DNA from: Acidobacteriaceae bacterium
GTDB taxonomy: Bacteria; Acidobacteriota; Terriglobia; Terriglobales; Acidobacteriaceae
Direction of reading: 5' to 3'
DNA: 56,582 nucleotides
NCBI GenBank assembly: GCA_025352065.1
Contig: JANXUC010000141.1
Coordinates: 1 to 56,582, forward strand
Position 1 is the first letter of the stretch, and each line of letters opens with the position of its first letter. This document shows, one piece after another, positions 8,390-18,644 of the stretch. The notes beneath the pieces are model-generated. The model did no database searches. It was given only the letters and a program-made list of their open reading frames with translations, and had not been told where the DNA came from. The translations under genes and the position numbers were made by a program.

Positions 8390-11300
8390 ATGAAGAGAAC
8401 TTTTCTCAAGACGGGTTGCACAGTCAGCGAAATTGCTTTGCTGAGCTTCATCTGGGCAAGTCCAGCTCGTCCTGCACAAGTGGAGCCCGTGCCAGAGCAG
8501 ATGCTTTTACTGCAATCCCAAGCGGATGCTGACCAAAAATCCACTGGATGCCTGACCTGCCATACTTCGACCGATAGCCCCACCATGCATACAACCGGGA
8601 CCGTAAGGTTGGGATGTATGGACTGTCACGGAGGGAATAGCGACATCCGGATCACTGCAGGCGTAGTCAGCACCTCTGCGGAATATCAGGGCGCAAAAAG
8701 CCAGGCACATCCCCAACGGCGCAAGTCGCACGGGCCAGAATCCTCCGCCAACGCTGTGCGTGCCTACACGAACTGGCTACAAGAAGACTGGGACTATGTG
8801 CGTTTTGTAAATCCAGGCGATCTTCGTGTAGCGGAGAAGACGTGCGGTTCCTCGGGATGCCATACCGCGGAAGTGCGGAAAGTCCAGACCAGCATGATGA
8901 CGCACGGCGCCATGTTGTGGGGCGCGGCTCTTTATAACAATGGGGCGTTTCCGCTGAAGTCCCCGCGTTTTGGAGAGAGTTACGGTCCCGATGGCAAACC
9001 CCAACGGCTTACGACATTCCCCGCACCCACAGCGGAGGAAATCACCAGGAAGGGAGTTCTCCCCTATCTCGATCCGCTAGAACGTTGGGAGATTTCCCAA
9101 CCAGGAAACGTTCTCCGTGTGTTCGAACGTGGAGGAACGAAGCGCCCCGAACTCGGGAATCCCGACTTGCTCGAAGACCCAGGCAAGCCTGAAATAAAAT
9201 TGAGTGAACGCGGGTTTGGAACAGGATTGCGAACCGATCCAGTCTTCCTGGGGCTACAGAAGACGCGGCTGCTGGACCCGCTTCTTTCGCTGCCTGGAAC
9301 GAACGACCAGCCTGGCGACTATCGTGCCAGCGGCTGCAGCGCGTGCCACGTGGTCTATGCTAATGACCGGTCGCCAGAGCACTCCGGACGTTACTCGGAA
9401 GCTGGCAATCTCGGTCAGAGCGCGACGAACGACCCCACAATCCCACGCAACGAGTCGGGACACCCGATTCGCCACGAGTTCACGCGTTCCATTCCGTCGA
9501 GCCAGTGCATTGTGTGCCACATTCATCCCGGCACAAATATGGTGGCAACGTATTTTGGCTACACATGGTGGGATAACGAAATGGATGGCGAACACATGTG
9601 GCCTACCGAGCAGCACAACCCCAGCGCGAAAGAGCAGAGCCAGGTGCAGGCCAAGAATCCCGAAGCGGCCGCCGCTCGCGGTCTTTGGTCCGACGAGAAG
9701 TTTCTTGAAAAAACTGGCACGCCTGAATTTAACCGCCAATTGCAACATACGCAGTTCGGTGATTTTCATAGCCACGGCTGGATCTTCCGCGCTGCCTTTA
9801 AGCATGATCGTCAGGGAAAGTTGCTCGATCAGAACGACAATGTTGTACCCTTCAACGATCCGGAAAAATTCAACAAAGCCGTGCATCTGAAGGATATTCA
9901 TCTTGAAAAAGGCATGCACTGTATCGATTGCCATTTCGAGCAGGACAGCCATGGCAACGGCAAGCTTTATGGAGAGACGCGCAACGCTATTGAGGTGGAC
10001 TGCGTCGATTGCCACGGCACGATCCAGCAGAGGGCGAAGCTGGTTACCTCAGGAACTGCCGCCCCGGTTGGCGGCACAAATTTAGCACGCCTGCAAACGC
10101 CGTGGCTGGAAAAGCGCTTTTATTGGAAAGACAACCTCCTTTATCAGCGTTCCATGCTCGAAAAGGACAAAGAGTGGGAAGTGGTTCAGGTACGGGATAC
10201 GATCACACCCGGCAGCCAGCACTACAGCGAGAAGTCGCGCCTGGCAAAGACTGTGCAGCAAGACGGACAAAGCTGGGGAAGCGCGCCGTTGGATGAATCC
10301 AAACTCGCGCACCAAAACAGCAAGATGACTTGTTATACCTGCCACTCCTCCTGGGCTCCGACCTGTTACGGCTGCCATCTTTCGATGACCGCGAACCAGA
10401 AGACGCCCATGTTGCACAACGAGGGCCTCACTACACGCAACTGGACTGCGTACAACTTTCAGGTGTTGCGCGACGATATTTACACGCTCGGAATCGACGG
10501 CACGGTCACTGGACATCGGGTCGCGCCAGTGCGATCCGCGTGTGCGGTGCAGGTGAGTTCGCAGAATAGTGACCGCGACTGGCTCTACTATCAGCAACAA
10601 ACGATTTCGGCGGAAGGCTTCAGCGGCCAGGCCTTCAGCACGTTTGTTCCACATACGGTTCGTGCGAAAGAAACCAAGGGTTGCACCGACTGCCATGTGT
10701 CTCGCAATAACGACAATAATGCTTGGATGGCGCAACTGCTTCTTGAAGGCACGAACTTCATGAATTTTATGGGTCGCTACGTCTACGTGGCAGATGGCGT
10801 CGAAGGCTTTGAAGCGGTGGCTGTAGCCGAACATGAGGAGCCTCCCGCGGTGATTGGCAGTGATTTCCAGAAAATTGCTTATCCAGACAATTTCAAAAAA
10901 CATGTGGACAATAGCGGACAATTGAAAGAAGCGCATAGGCACGCCGGAAGGGAAGTACTCGATCTGCAAGCGCGCGGCGAATACCTCTACGCGGCGATGG
11001 GAAAGGGTGGCTTCCGAATCTACGACATCGCGAATGTCGACAACAAAGACATTTCCGAGCGCATGGTTACCGCGCCGGTATCACCCTTGGGGCAGCGGTT
11101 CTACCTGCCGACAAAATATGCGACCGCCGTCGCTACGCCTACCACGCTCGGCGTTGATCCACTACGAGCGCATTTAAAGGAAAACGAAGAGCAGGCGATT
11201 CACCCGATGTACGGATTTCTCTACGTCGCCGACAAGTATGAGGGACTCATCGTTGTCGGCGACCCGAATCTCAACGCCAAAAGTCCAGGCGTTGGAACAC

Positions 11301-12139
11301 TGCTTGATGGCAATCCCGCGAATAACTTCTTGAAACGCGCCGTTACCTTCAACCCAGAAGGCAGGCTGAACGGCGCTCGGCGCATCACGATTGCGGGCAC
11401 GTACGCCTACGTTTTGTGCGACGGGGGACTGGTCGTGGTCGATCTGGCGAATCCCATCCAGCCCAAGATTACAGCGGAAATCGGAGCTCCATTTCTCCAT
11501 CAGCCGCGCGGGCTTGCCGTGCAGTTCCGCTATGCGTTCGTGGTGGATCGCGAAGGGCTGAAGGTTCTAGACGTGACCCATCTCGATAGTCCCAAGGTGG
11601 TGCAGGGTGCGCAGGTCCAATTGCCGGATGCTCGCAATATTTACGTCGCACGGACCTACGCTTACATTGCTGCCGGCAAGCAGGGACTCGTCATCATTGA
11701 CGTTGAGCGTCCTGAACATCCGGAATTGGGACAGGTGTTCAACGCGAATGGAGCCCTCAAGGATTCCAACGATGTGAAGCTTGGCATGGTGAGTTCGAGC
11801 CTGTTTGCGTATGTTGCCGACGGGGATGCGGGATTGCAGGTTGTGCAGTTGTTTTCCCCTGTTGACAATCCAGCCTTTAGCGGCTTTAGCCCTCGTCCTA
11901 CGCCAAAACTCATCGCCACCTACCGTACTCGCGGTCCAGCACTGGCGATTTCCAAAGGAATCGATCGGGACCGCGCTGTGGATGAGAGCGGAAATCAGTT
12001 GGCGGTATTTGGCCGCCGTGGCGCCCGCCCCTTCAATCGCGAAGAGATGGAACGCCTGTACCTACGCAACGGACAGATGTTTACCCTGACCGACGAGGCG
12101 CCCAACGCACCGGAGAATGACAAGTCTTCACAACGTTGA
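8390..12139 (+). CDS. Ten-haem cytochrome c fused to an LVIVD beta-propeller
   Basis: The 1249-residue protein has a weak signal sequence (about 1-29). Residues 54-770 carry nine CXXCH haem motifs (Cys54, 76, 316, 373, 511, 538, 648, 659, 765) and one CX4CH motif (CGSSGCH, Cys152). From about 785 to 1200 there are at least six LVIVD-type blades, for example [36 protein letters not shown] and [17 protein letters not shown], which should close into a propeller. LVIVD repeats are found in surface proteins. The haem wire plus propeller suggests an exported electron-transfer protein with a substrate- or partner-binding head. It lies directly behind the barrel gene and converges with the NADH-linked operon 20 bp away. 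No lipobox is seen. Confidence 0.88.
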   Translation: MKRTFLKTGCTVSEIALLSFIWASPARPAQVEPVPEQMLLLQSQADADQKSTGCLTCHTSTDSPTMHTTGTVRLGCMDCHGGNSDIRITAGVVSTSAEYQGAKSQAHPQRRKSHGPESSANAVRAYTNWLQEDWDYVRFVNPGDLRVAEKTCGSSGCHTAEVRKVQTSMMTHGAMLWGAALYNNGAFPLKSPRFGESYGPDGKPQRLTTFPAPTAEEITRKGVLPYLDPLERWEISQPGNVLRVFERGGTKRPELGNPDLLEDPGKPEIKLSERGFGTGLRTDPVFLGLQKTRLLDPLLSLPGTNDQPGDYRASGCSACHVVYANDRSPEHSGRYSEAGNLGQSATNDPTIPRNESGHPIRHEFTRSIPSSQCIVCHIHPGTNMVATYFGYTWWDNEMDGEHMWPTEQHNPSAKEQSQVQAKNPEAAAARGLWSDEKFLEKTGTPEFNRQLQHTQFGDFHSHGWIFRAAFKHDRQGKLLDQNDNVVPFNDPEKFNKAVHLKDIHLEKGMHCIDCHFEQDSHGNGKLYGETRNAIEVDCVDCHGTIQQRAKLVTSGTAAPVGGTNLARLQTPWLEKRFYWKDNLLYQRSMLEKDKEWEVVQVRDTITPGSQHYSEKSRLAKTVQQDGQSWGSAPLDESKLAHQNSKMTCYTCHSSWAPTCYGCHLSMTANQKTPMLHNEGLTTRNWTAYNFQVLRDDIYTLGIDGTVTGHRVAPVRSACAVQVSSQNSDRDWLYYQQQTISAEGFSGQAFSTFVPHTVRAKETKGCTDCHVSRNNDNNAWMAQLLLEGTNFMNFMGRYVYVADGVEGFEAVAVAEHEEPPAVIGSDFQKIAYPDNFKKHVDNSGQLKEAHRHAGREVLDLQARGEYLYAAMGKGGFRIYDIANVDNKDISERMVTAPVSPLGQRFYLPTKYATAVATPTTLGVDPLRAHLKENEEQAIHPMYGFLYVADKYEGLIVVGDPNLNAKSPGVGTLLDGNPANNFLKRAVTFNPEGRLNGARRITIAGTYAYVLCDGGLVVVDLANPIQPKITAEIGAPFLHQPRGLAVQFRYAFVVDREGLKVLDVTHLDSPKVVQGAQVQLPDARNIYVARTYAYIAAGKQGLVIIDVERPEHPELGQVFNANGALKDSNDVKLGMVSSSLFAYVADGDAGLQVVQLFSPVDNPAFSGFSPRPTPKLIATYRTRGPALAISKGIDRDRAVDESGNQLAVFGRRGARPFNREEMERLYLRNGQMFTLTDEAPNAPENDKSSQR

Positions 12140-12159
12140 GTCCAAACGGAGAAGAGGCG

Positions 12160-13524
12160 CTAAGGATTGTTGGGTCGTGTACTCCCGATGAGTTCTGGAA
12201 TCGTAAAGCGCCCCTTGGTCGGTTGAGCCTCGCTCCAGTTGTGATACCGATGGCACTCGAAGCAGCGCCCCTCAGCCGCCTCTTTCGAGGGTTCATGGTG
12301 GCACTTCTGGCAAGTCTGTACACCGGGTAAAAGAACATCCGAAGTCTCGTGGCTTTCCGGTGCGCGTGTGTGGCAGGAAGTGCAGGTCATCATGCGGTGG
12401 GCGGTGTGGTCGAAGCTGGCGTGATTGAGCCAGCGTGCAGTGATATTCGACTCCGCAATTTTCGGAAGTGAACTCGCGGAAGGCTGAATCTCGTGGCACT
12501 GCTTGCAGGTTTTGGCCCAAAGCAGCCCTTCCGCATCGGCAACGCGGAACTCGATCCAGTCTTTCTGTGAAGTTGCGATTCGCAGTGGCCGGATCCGCTC
12601 AGGGATCTCACGATTCGGCGGTTCAACCTCATGCACTTGCGAGGGATGCGTCGCAATATATTCGCTGAATCGCTTCGCAAGAAAAGCATGCACGACGTCC
12701 GGCTTGTCGTGAGGAACCTGTTCGTTGCCAAACCGCTTGTCGAACTGCAAGGTGTGGCAGCCCGCGCAATGGTTGGCGAATTCCGGAGGAGCTATCAAAG
12801 CTCGGTATGAGGCTAGCCGAAGAAAAGGCTTCTGCCCAGATGGATCTTTGCCAGCCGCCTTCGTCCCAGAATAGGGCCACGCCTTATTCGTGTCTATCGT
12901 TGCAACCTTTACGCGATGGCAGTCGTCGCACTGTAATTGCACGCGCGCGTTGTTCGGACCCACCAGGCCCGCCTGCATGTGAAGGTAGTGATTCAGACGA
13001 ATCCGGCCCGCGTCCGTCGCCCCAGGGGCCAGCGCGGAGAATTCTGGATGCTGCGCAAAGCTAGAAATAGAAGTCGCGAAATGTGGGTGGCCCTCCCGCG
13101 TCTGCAGATTGCTATGACACTGCGTGCATGCGGCATCCGCCGTCGCTTTTAGGCGTAACGCGCCGTTATGCTCCACATGACACGAGCCGCACGTGGGAGT
13201 GGATGTCTGGTTCGCATGGTGCGCCGGCGCATCGTGGCACGTAAGACAAGCTTGATCGCTGGCGTGTTCGAAGAGCGCTCCCGCTTTTTGCGTATGGCAC
13301 AGGCTGCACTGCTGCGTGAATACGGCATGCGCTTGCGCCAAGGGGCCACTGGAATAGGTTTTCTTGCCGCCTTCCACCCTCTGCACCGCAAACCAGAGCA
13401 AAGCAACCACCGGAACTACAACGGACAGCCAAAATCGCCAACTCCGCAATGCATGCGGGCGCGTGAAGTATTGCAGGTCAATTCGTCGGGCGAGTTGTTT
13501 GGTGGTCCGCGCGCGTCGCAACAT
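12160..13524 (-). CDS. Membrane-anchored ten-haem cytochrome c (cytochrome c3/c7-like)
   Basis: The 454-residue product has a basic N-terminus, a single membrane segment (about 31-47) that would hold it in the inner membrane, and a periplasmic part with ten CXXCH motifs: CSLCH, CLTCH, CGSCH, CTQCH, CDDCH, CAGCH, CKQCH, CTSCH, CQKCH and CFECH. Many extra histidines fit bis-His ligation. It is the last gene of a four-gene operon and starts 30 bp after the b-type membrane protein, so it is the natural periplasmic exit for electrons leaving that complex. It converges with the decahaem-LVIVD gene. Confidence 0.9.
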   Translation of the reverse strand: MLRRARTTKQLARRIDLQYFTRPHALRSWRFWLSVVVPVVALLWFAVQRVEGGKKTYSSGPLAQAHAVFTQQCSLCHTQKAGALFEHASDQACLTCHDAPAHHANQTSTPTCGSCHVEHNGALRLKATADAACTQCHSNLQTREGHPHFATSISSFAQHPEFSALAPGATDAGRIRLNHYLHMQAGLVGPNNARVQLQCDDCHRVKVATIDTNKAWPYSGTKAAGKDPSGQKPFLRLASYRALIAPPEFANHCAGCHTLQFDKRFGNEQVPHDKPDVVHAFLAKRFSEYIATHPSQVHEVEPPNREIPERIRPLRIATSQKDWIEFRVADAEGLLWAKTCKQCHEIQPSASSLPKIAESNITARWLNHASFDHTAHRMMTCTSCHTRAPESHETSDVLLPGVQTCQKCHHEPSKEAAEGRCFECHRYHNWSEAQPTKGRFTIPELIGSTRPNNP

Positions 13525-13554
13525 GTTGGTTGAAAAACGTGTTCTAAGAACTGT

Positions 13555-14475
13555 CTAAAACTTCAAAGCCACCACCGCATGCCAGGCTCCCAAAAGCAGC
13601 AGCGCGTACGACAGCGGAACGTGGACCAGAAGCCAGCCGTGAAGAACCTTGTGCAACTGGCTCTGTTGGTCAAGCTGCCGCTTCTCTTCGCAGACGTTTT
13701 CCAGATCGTCGATGTTCGGATGCAGAGTAGGAGGGAGCAGTACACGTACCTGCTGAAACATAGCGCGCGCCTGCGCCGGGTTGCCCAGCCGGCTCGCGCG
13801 GGTTCCCGCCCTGTCAAGGTAGGGTTGTATTTCATTTTCCAGAAACTGGCGCAGTTCATTGCTCGCCTGATCGCCAATTTGCAACCCGAAAAGGATCGTC
13901 AGATTTGCCGTGACTCCCGCGCCTGCGGCGGCTGCCCGCTGACGTTCGCTGGAGCGCGAGACTTCGCCTTCAAGAGCGCCACAGGTCTCGTCCACGAGTT
14001 GTCGAGCCTCGGTTGCCAGTTGGACACGAACCCGGTCAATCTGTTCGTAGATCGTCTCCATCGGAAGTTGCGCAGTGTGAATTCTAGGAATGAAATGTTG
14101 TAGCGCCGCCCCCAGCAGTCCGCTGATAAATACAAAAATAAAGAGCCACATGAGCGTGCGCGTCAGCGGGCCGCCAAAGTGAAATCCGCCGTGGAAAAGG
14201 ATCAGCGGGAAGCTGAGAAATCCGAACCAGAGATGGCCGCGCATCCACCAAGAGGCCCGTCCTACACGCCACACAGGGAATTTTTTGCGCAAGCCCAGCA
14301 CTCCCACAAACAGCATGAACGCAAACCCAACGCTTCCGTAGACAAGTCCTAGCGAGCTGCTGCCCTTCGGTCCTTGCGGAGCGTGCAGGCTGTACGGGAC
14401 GTAGACGGACGTTGCCAGCGCCAGCCCGAGTGCGCAGCCGCCAAACCATTTGCGATGGGTCGCGTCGATGAGCAC
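13555..14475 (-). CDS. b-type cytochrome-like integral membrane protein
   Basis: The 306-residue product has about five membrane segments (near 11-28, 43-61, 80-100, 107-126 and 280-304) and a long soluble helical loop (about 140-270). Histidines inside or near the segments (His81, His95, His99, His127, His279, His285, His299) could ligate one or two b-haems, much as in ferric-reductase-like or cytochrome b561-like proteins. It lies between the iron-sulfur protein gene (end 14478) and the decahaem cytochrome gene. This position argues that it carries electrons across the membrane. No exact family is recognised, and haem binding is inferred. Confidence 0.7.
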   Translation of the reverse strand: MLIDATHRKWFGGCALGLALATSVYVPYSLHAPQGPKGSSSLGLVYGSVGFAFMLFVGVLGLRKKFPVWRVGRASWWMRGHLWFGFLSFPLILFHGGFHFGGPLTRTLMWLFIFVFISGLLGAALQHFIPRIHTAQLPMETIYEQIDRVRVQLATEARQLVDETCGALEGEVSRSSERQRAAAAGAGVTANLTILFGLQIGDQASNELRQFLENEIQPYLDRAGTRASRLGNPAQARAMFQQVRVLLPPTLHPNIDDLENVCEEKRQLDQQSQLHKVLHGWLLVHVPLSYALLLLGAWHAVVALKF

Positions 14476-14477
14476 AG

Positions 14478-16655
14478 TTACCTCTTCGGAGGATTCGACT
14501 TCAGGGGATTTGACTGTTTCAGCACTCCCGCAAAAAATTCCGGAGGATTTACGCGATGTGCCGCATCATGCGGGCAGGCATAGACGCAACTGGGTTCCTC
14601 ATGGTCGTGACACAAATCGCACGAAGTTGCTTTTACGCGCGTGCTGGCGATCTTGCGTCCTGGCATTACGGGGTCGTCGAGTTCCACTGGGAAAGGATGC
14701 AGATTGATATTGCCGTAAGGGCAATTGCTGGCGCAAAGGCCACAACCGATGCACCAGTCTTCAATGATGACCTCCAGCGAGTTCCGTCGCCGGATCGAGC
14801 CCACCGGGCAGCCGACCATGCACAAGGGATCTCGGCATTGGCGGCAGGAAGTGGCCACCAGATATTTGTCGAACCGCACGCCCTCGCGCACCAGACGGCT
14901 GACGCCGTCGTGAGCGTCCGCACAAGCGCGCACGCATTGGTCGCATCGAGTGCAACGGTCGAGGTCGAGCACGAGAAGACTCTGAGCTTCCATCAGCCCA
15001 TTGGCCAGGAACTGATCGATGGGAACGTTCTGGACCTGGGTCGCGCGGAGGCGGTTCGCGTCGAGACGTTCGTGCGCAATGGTTTCCAGGCTATGACGTA
15101 CTTCAGGGAAGCGGTCGAGCATCAAGCGGAAATCCTCGCCGGCGATGCGCACCACCTCTACGTGGTCGAGGGCTGTGCAGGTCGCAGTACGTGGGCTGCC
15201 CGTAAGCAACGCGATCTCGCCAAAATAGCCGCCACGAGCCAGATAGGCGAGTACCAGATCTCCCCCGGGGCGCTCCTCGGAAACCTTCACAAAGCCGATG
15301 CGCACCAGATAAAAACTATCTGCCACTTCACCTTGGCGGCAGATGACCTGTCCAGGATTGAAACGAACCAACTCCACTCGGTCGCGCAGATGACCAATAA
15401 AATCCGGCGTGAGCGTGGCAAACACTGGAACGCCGCGCAGGTGCGAGTCCAAAGCGCGCTGGCGATAGTTGCGTTCCAATTGGGCTCGGAATGTTTTGTT
15501 GCGCTGTAGGATGTCGAGCACGTTGCGCAGCATCTCTAGCATTACGCAGTCAGTTTGAGCGCGTACCGTTGCTGAGCGCGGGTAGTAGCTCATGCAGGTC
15601 ATTTCGCCGAACAAGTCGCCGGGATTGAGTTGCGCGATCGGATTGTCGTAAGGGAGATCCACGGAGGCGTCGATCGGGATGAAAGGTCGGGCGGATTCTT
15701 CGCTGCGGGCATGCTCATCGCGCGGAGCCAACATGCTCTTCAGTCGACTGAAGAAGCCGTGGCTACTGCCTTCCGTCTTGACGTGAGCGATGGGACTGGA
15801 GAGAAAAACTTCCGCCGTGCCCTCGAGTATATAAAATGCGGTGGAGCCGAATTCTCCCTCGCGGCAAATGACTTCACCCGCGCGAAAGCGGCGCTTCACA
15901 ACTGCTTTCTGATTCAACTCAAGAAAGGTTCCCGATACATTCTCGAAGATCGGAAGGTGGAGCAATTCTGCGGGATCGAGGACTTCGCCCCGGCCCAGTT
16001 CCGTGCCAACGACGCGCTTTGTTGTGAGTGCGCCGGTTGGGCAGGAGACCATGCATTCTCCGCACGACACACAGGAAGACTCGCCCATGGGCAGATTGTT
16101 ATCGAACGATATGCCAGCCTGATAGCCCTTGCCGCGCCGCGCCAAAACCCAGTTATCGCGGATATCGTCGCAGCCCCGAATGCAGCGGTCGCACAGGATA
16201 CAAGCTTCATGATCCACGGCGATGACGGCGGAAGAGTCATCTTTACCACGAGGTGCCGCGCGTTGAGGGAAACGCGATTGCTCAATCCCAGCGGCGGCGG
16301 CAAGTTGTTCCAATTCACAATCGCCCGAATGCTGCTGTCTCGCGCAAGGCGACGGATGCTCGGACATCAACAACTCGACCAGAGTATGCCTGGCCGCGAG
16401 AACCGGTTCCGTGCTGGTTTTGACGGTCATACCCGCTTCGGCTTGCCTAATGCAAGAGGCGGCATAGACGCGCTGGCCAATATCCACCACGCATACGCGA
16501 CACACGCCCACCGGATTTTCGTTCTGCTGGTGGCAAAGCGTTGGAATTGGAATGCCGTTGAGGCGGGCAGCATCAAAAATCGTGGTCCCAGCGGGGACGG
16601 AAACGGGAGTGCCATCAATTGTCAGCTGAATTGACGCGGTAGCATTCGAACTCAT
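14478..16655 (-). CDS. Iron-sulfur electron-transfer protein with two cyclic-nucleotide-binding domains
   Basis: The 725-residue protein has an unusual domain order. A NuoG/HoxU-like [2Fe-2S] domain comes first (Cys41, 52, 55, 68). A His100/Cys104/Cys113 motif follows, in which the middle Cys of the usual NuoG pattern is Gln. Two [4Fe-4S] motifs (CILCDRCIRGC at 152, CVSCGECMVSCP at 195) come next, then cNMP domain 1 (about 235-395, with a 50-residue insert), cNMP domain 2 (about 410-535), and a ferredoxin domain with further clusters (Cys568, 604, 635 and 679 motifs). Both phosphate-binding cassettes look intact (FGEMTCMSYYPRSAT, FGEIALLTGSPRTAT). The ATG overlaps the NuoEF-like stop as ATGA. 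No export signal is seen, so it should be cytoplasmic. It probably passes electrons from the NADH module to the membrane subunit under cAMP control. Confidence 0.88.
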   Translation of the reverse strand: MSSNATASIQLTIDGTPVSVPAGTTIFDAARLNGIPIPTLCHQQNENPVGVCRVCVVDIGQRVYAASCIRQAEAGMTVKTSTEPVLAARHTLVELLMSEHPSPCARQQHSGDCELEQLAAAAGIEQSRFPQRAAPRGKDDSSAVIAVDHEACILCDRCIRGCDDIRDNWVLARRGKGYQAGISFDNNLPMGESSCVSCGECMVSCPTGALTTKRVVGTELGRGEVLDPAELLHLPIFENVSGTFLELNQKAVVKRRFRAGEVICREGEFGSTAFYILEGTAEVFLSSPIAHVKTEGSSHGFFSRLKSMLAPRDEHARSEESARPFIPIDASVDLPYDNPIAQLNPGDLFGEMTCMSYYPRSATVRAQTDCVMLEMLRNVLDILQRNKTFRAQLERNYRQRALDSHLRGVPVFATLTPDFIGHLRDRVELVRFNPGQVICRQGEVADSFYLVRIGFVKVSEERPGGDLVLAYLARGGYFGEIALLTGSPRTATCTALDHVEVVRIAGEDFRLMLDRFPEVRHSLETIAHERLDANRLRATQVQNVPIDQFLANGLMEAQSLLVLDLDRCTRCDQCVRACADAHDGVSRLVREGVRFDKYLVATSCRQCRDPLCMVGCPVGSIRRRNSLEVIIEDWCIGCGLCASNCPYGNINLHPFPVELDDPVMPGRKIASTRVKATSCDLCHDHEEPSCVYACPHDAAHRVNPPEFFAGVLKQSNPLKSNPPKR

Positions 16656-18382
16656 GCTGTCCCCCGTTGCTGTAAGCAAACGCCCGCCGGACAGCGCCGG
16701 TGTACGATGTGCTCGTCCACCACGTCCCGAAAATGCTTCAGCACGGATGCAATCGGCGCAGGGGCGATCTGGCCCAGCCCGCAGATTGACGTCAACCGCA
16801 TTGCGTTCGAGAGTTCATCCAGCAAGACCAAGTCGCCCTGTGACGCTAACCCCTGCGTCCAGCCCGTGAGCATTTCAACCATCTTCTGGGAACCTACGCG
16901 GCAGGGAACGCATTTTCCGCAGGACTCGTTGCGATAGAAGCGCACGGCATTCAGCGCCATATCCAACATACAGCGGCCCTCGGCGCAGACGATGATAGCG
17001 CCTGATCCAACCATGGAACCGGCTGCGGCCAGGGCGTTCCAGTCCAACGGGAGGTCCGCCATGGAAGCGGGCAGGTATCCTGACGAAGGTCCGGACGGTG
17101 CGAATGCGAGCAGTGCGCGATTTCCCAGAACACCACCGGCGTATTTCTGAATTAGCTCGGAATACTTCGTGCCCATGGGTACTTCGAAGACGCCGGGCCG
17201 ATTCACGTCGCCGCTAATTCCGACAAACTTCATTCCAGTAGCGCCATTCATTCCCTGTGCCTTGAACCACTCGGTGCCGCGGGCCAGGATCACGGTGGCA
17301 AAGGCAAACGTTTCCACGTTGTTGATGACGGTAGGCTGGTTCCACAAACCGTTGATCCCGGGAAAGGGAGGTTTGTTGCGAGGTTCGGAGCGCTTGCCTT
17401 CCATCGCCTCCAGCAGAGCGCTCTCTTCGCCGCAAATGTAGCCACCGGGGCTAACGAAAATTTCAAGGTCGAACGTCAGGTCGCTGCCGAGGATTTGTGA
17501 ACCCAGCAACCCCGCGCGGTAGCAACGGTCAATTTCCTCTTGTAGGACATCCCGCGGCGTTTCATACTCGTGGCGGATGTAGAGGAAACCTTGCCGCGCG
17601 CCCGTTACCAGTCCGGCGAGGATCATTCCTTCAATGACGAGATACGGCACCGCTTCCATGATGAAGCGGTCTTTGATGGTGCCAGGTTCGCTTTCGTCGG
17701 CGTTGCAGACGATGTATTTCTGGGGTGGAGCCTTGCTTGAAACAGACTTCGGTGAAAGAGACGCACTGCGGACCAGTTCCCACTTATTGCCAGTTGGGAA
17801 TCCGGCGCCACCCATGCCACGCAGCCCGCTGGCTTTGAGCGCGGCTAAGACGCCTTGCCAGTCGCGAGTTTCCACAAAGTTGCGTACGACGGAGTAATTG
17901 GGAGAACCGCTGTACGGATCTGACGCAACCGGCGTCCGAACCCGATCACGGCGTTCTGGGGGCAGTTGTCCGCTGGAAAGCGCTCCGCGCACAAGCGAAG
18001 TAGCAAGGCCCACGTCTGCGTCGCCGTAAATCTGATCGTTGATTGCAAGGGCGGGGGCTTGATCGCAACGGCCCAGACAGGAGACATCGCAAATCGAAAC
18101 TTCATCCGGGCTGGCGCCACGAAAAGCCTTTTCCACGCCAGCCTTGAGCTCCGAGCCGCCTCGCAGATGACAACTCATGTCCGCACAAATCCGAATTTCA
18201 GCGCGAGCTGGCGGAGTTAGATGAAAATGCGGATAAAAACTCGCAACCGCGTGGATTTGGCTGAGCGGTGCATCGATCTTTGTGGCCAGCGACTGCAGCT
18301 GTTCGCCGGACAGATAGCCGAACTGCCGCTGGATCGCTCTCAGTTCCTCGAACAATTCAACTCCGCCTTCGCAGCACGGCAA
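16652..18382 (-). CDS. NuoE-NuoF fusion, NADH-binding flavoprotein of a redox complex
   Basis: Residues 10-140 are a thioredoxin-like NuoE [2Fe-2S] domain (Cys66, Cys71, Cys98, Cys102). Residues 160-480 are NuoF, with the FMN motif GMGGAGFPTGNKW at 189-201, YIVCNADESEPGT, and the NADH region GGYICGEESALLEAMEGKR. An SLBB-like part follows, then the [4Fe-4S] motif SCGKCVPCRVGS (Cys488, 491, 494) with Cys534. The arrangement resembles HoxF of bidirectional hydrogenases and NAD-linked formate dehydrogenases, but no hydrogenase or formate dehydrogenase catalytic subunit is encoded nearby. The start is uncertain: the annotated TTG has no clear ribosome-binding site, and a TTG at codon 10 follows GGAG by 5 nt. 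It is the first gene of the minus-strand operon. Confidence 0.92.
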   Translation of the reverse strand: MPCCEGGVELFEELRAIQRQFGYLSGEQLQSLATKIDAPLSQIHAVASFYPHFHLTPPARAEIRICADMSCHLRGGSELKAGVEKAFRGASPDEVSICDVSCLGRCDQAPALAINDQIYGDADVGLATSLVRGALSSGQLPPERRDRVRTPVASDPYSGSPNYSVVRNFVETRDWQGVLAALKASGLRGMGGAGFPTGNKWELVRSASLSPKSVSSKAPPQKYIVCNADESEPGTIKDRFIMEAVPYLVIEGMILAGLVTGARQGFLYIRHEYETPRDVLQEEIDRCYRAGLLGSQILGSDLTFDLEIFVSPGGYICGEESALLEAMEGKRSEPRNKPPFPGINGLWNQPTVINNVETFAFATVILARGTEWFKAQGMNGATGMKFVGISGDVNRPGVFEVPMGTKYSELIQKYAGGVLGNRALLAFAPSGPSSGYLPASMADLPLDWNALAAAGSMVGSGAIIVCAEGRCMLDMALNAVRFYRNESCGKCVPCRVGSQKMVEMLTGWTQGLASQGDLVLLDELSNAMRLTSICGLGQIAPAPIASVLKHFRDVVDEHIVHRRCPAGVCLQQRGTA

Positions 18383-18644
18383 GACTCGACTTCAGGCTGC
18401 GATAGATGTTTTCAGGAATCTTACCGCGAGGGACGCGGTGAAGTAATGGCGAGATTGGGGCGCAGCCAGTGCCTCAATCCTTATTGCTTTCGCCGATTAG
18501 AAACAGTATAAGCAAGGCGAAGCTCATCGCCTGATTGTAGCCGCTGAATCGCAGGAAGAACGAGGCGAAATTATCGCAGTCAAAGCGACAAGACGAGGCC
18601 CCACAGAGCGTTTTATTCTGTGGCTGGCGATTTGCTGCGCGGCC

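Noticed and set aside
14556-16634. Long plus-strand frames opposite the iron-sulfur gene
   Set aside because: The minus-strand protein has many cysteine motifs and cNMP cassettes; the plus-strand frames have none.
16652-18382. Part of a bidirectional hydrogenase or NAD-dependent formate dehydrogenase
   Set aside because: The NuoE-NuoF fusion looks like HoxF, but no hydrogenase or molybdenum catalytic subunit is encoded in the neighbourhood.
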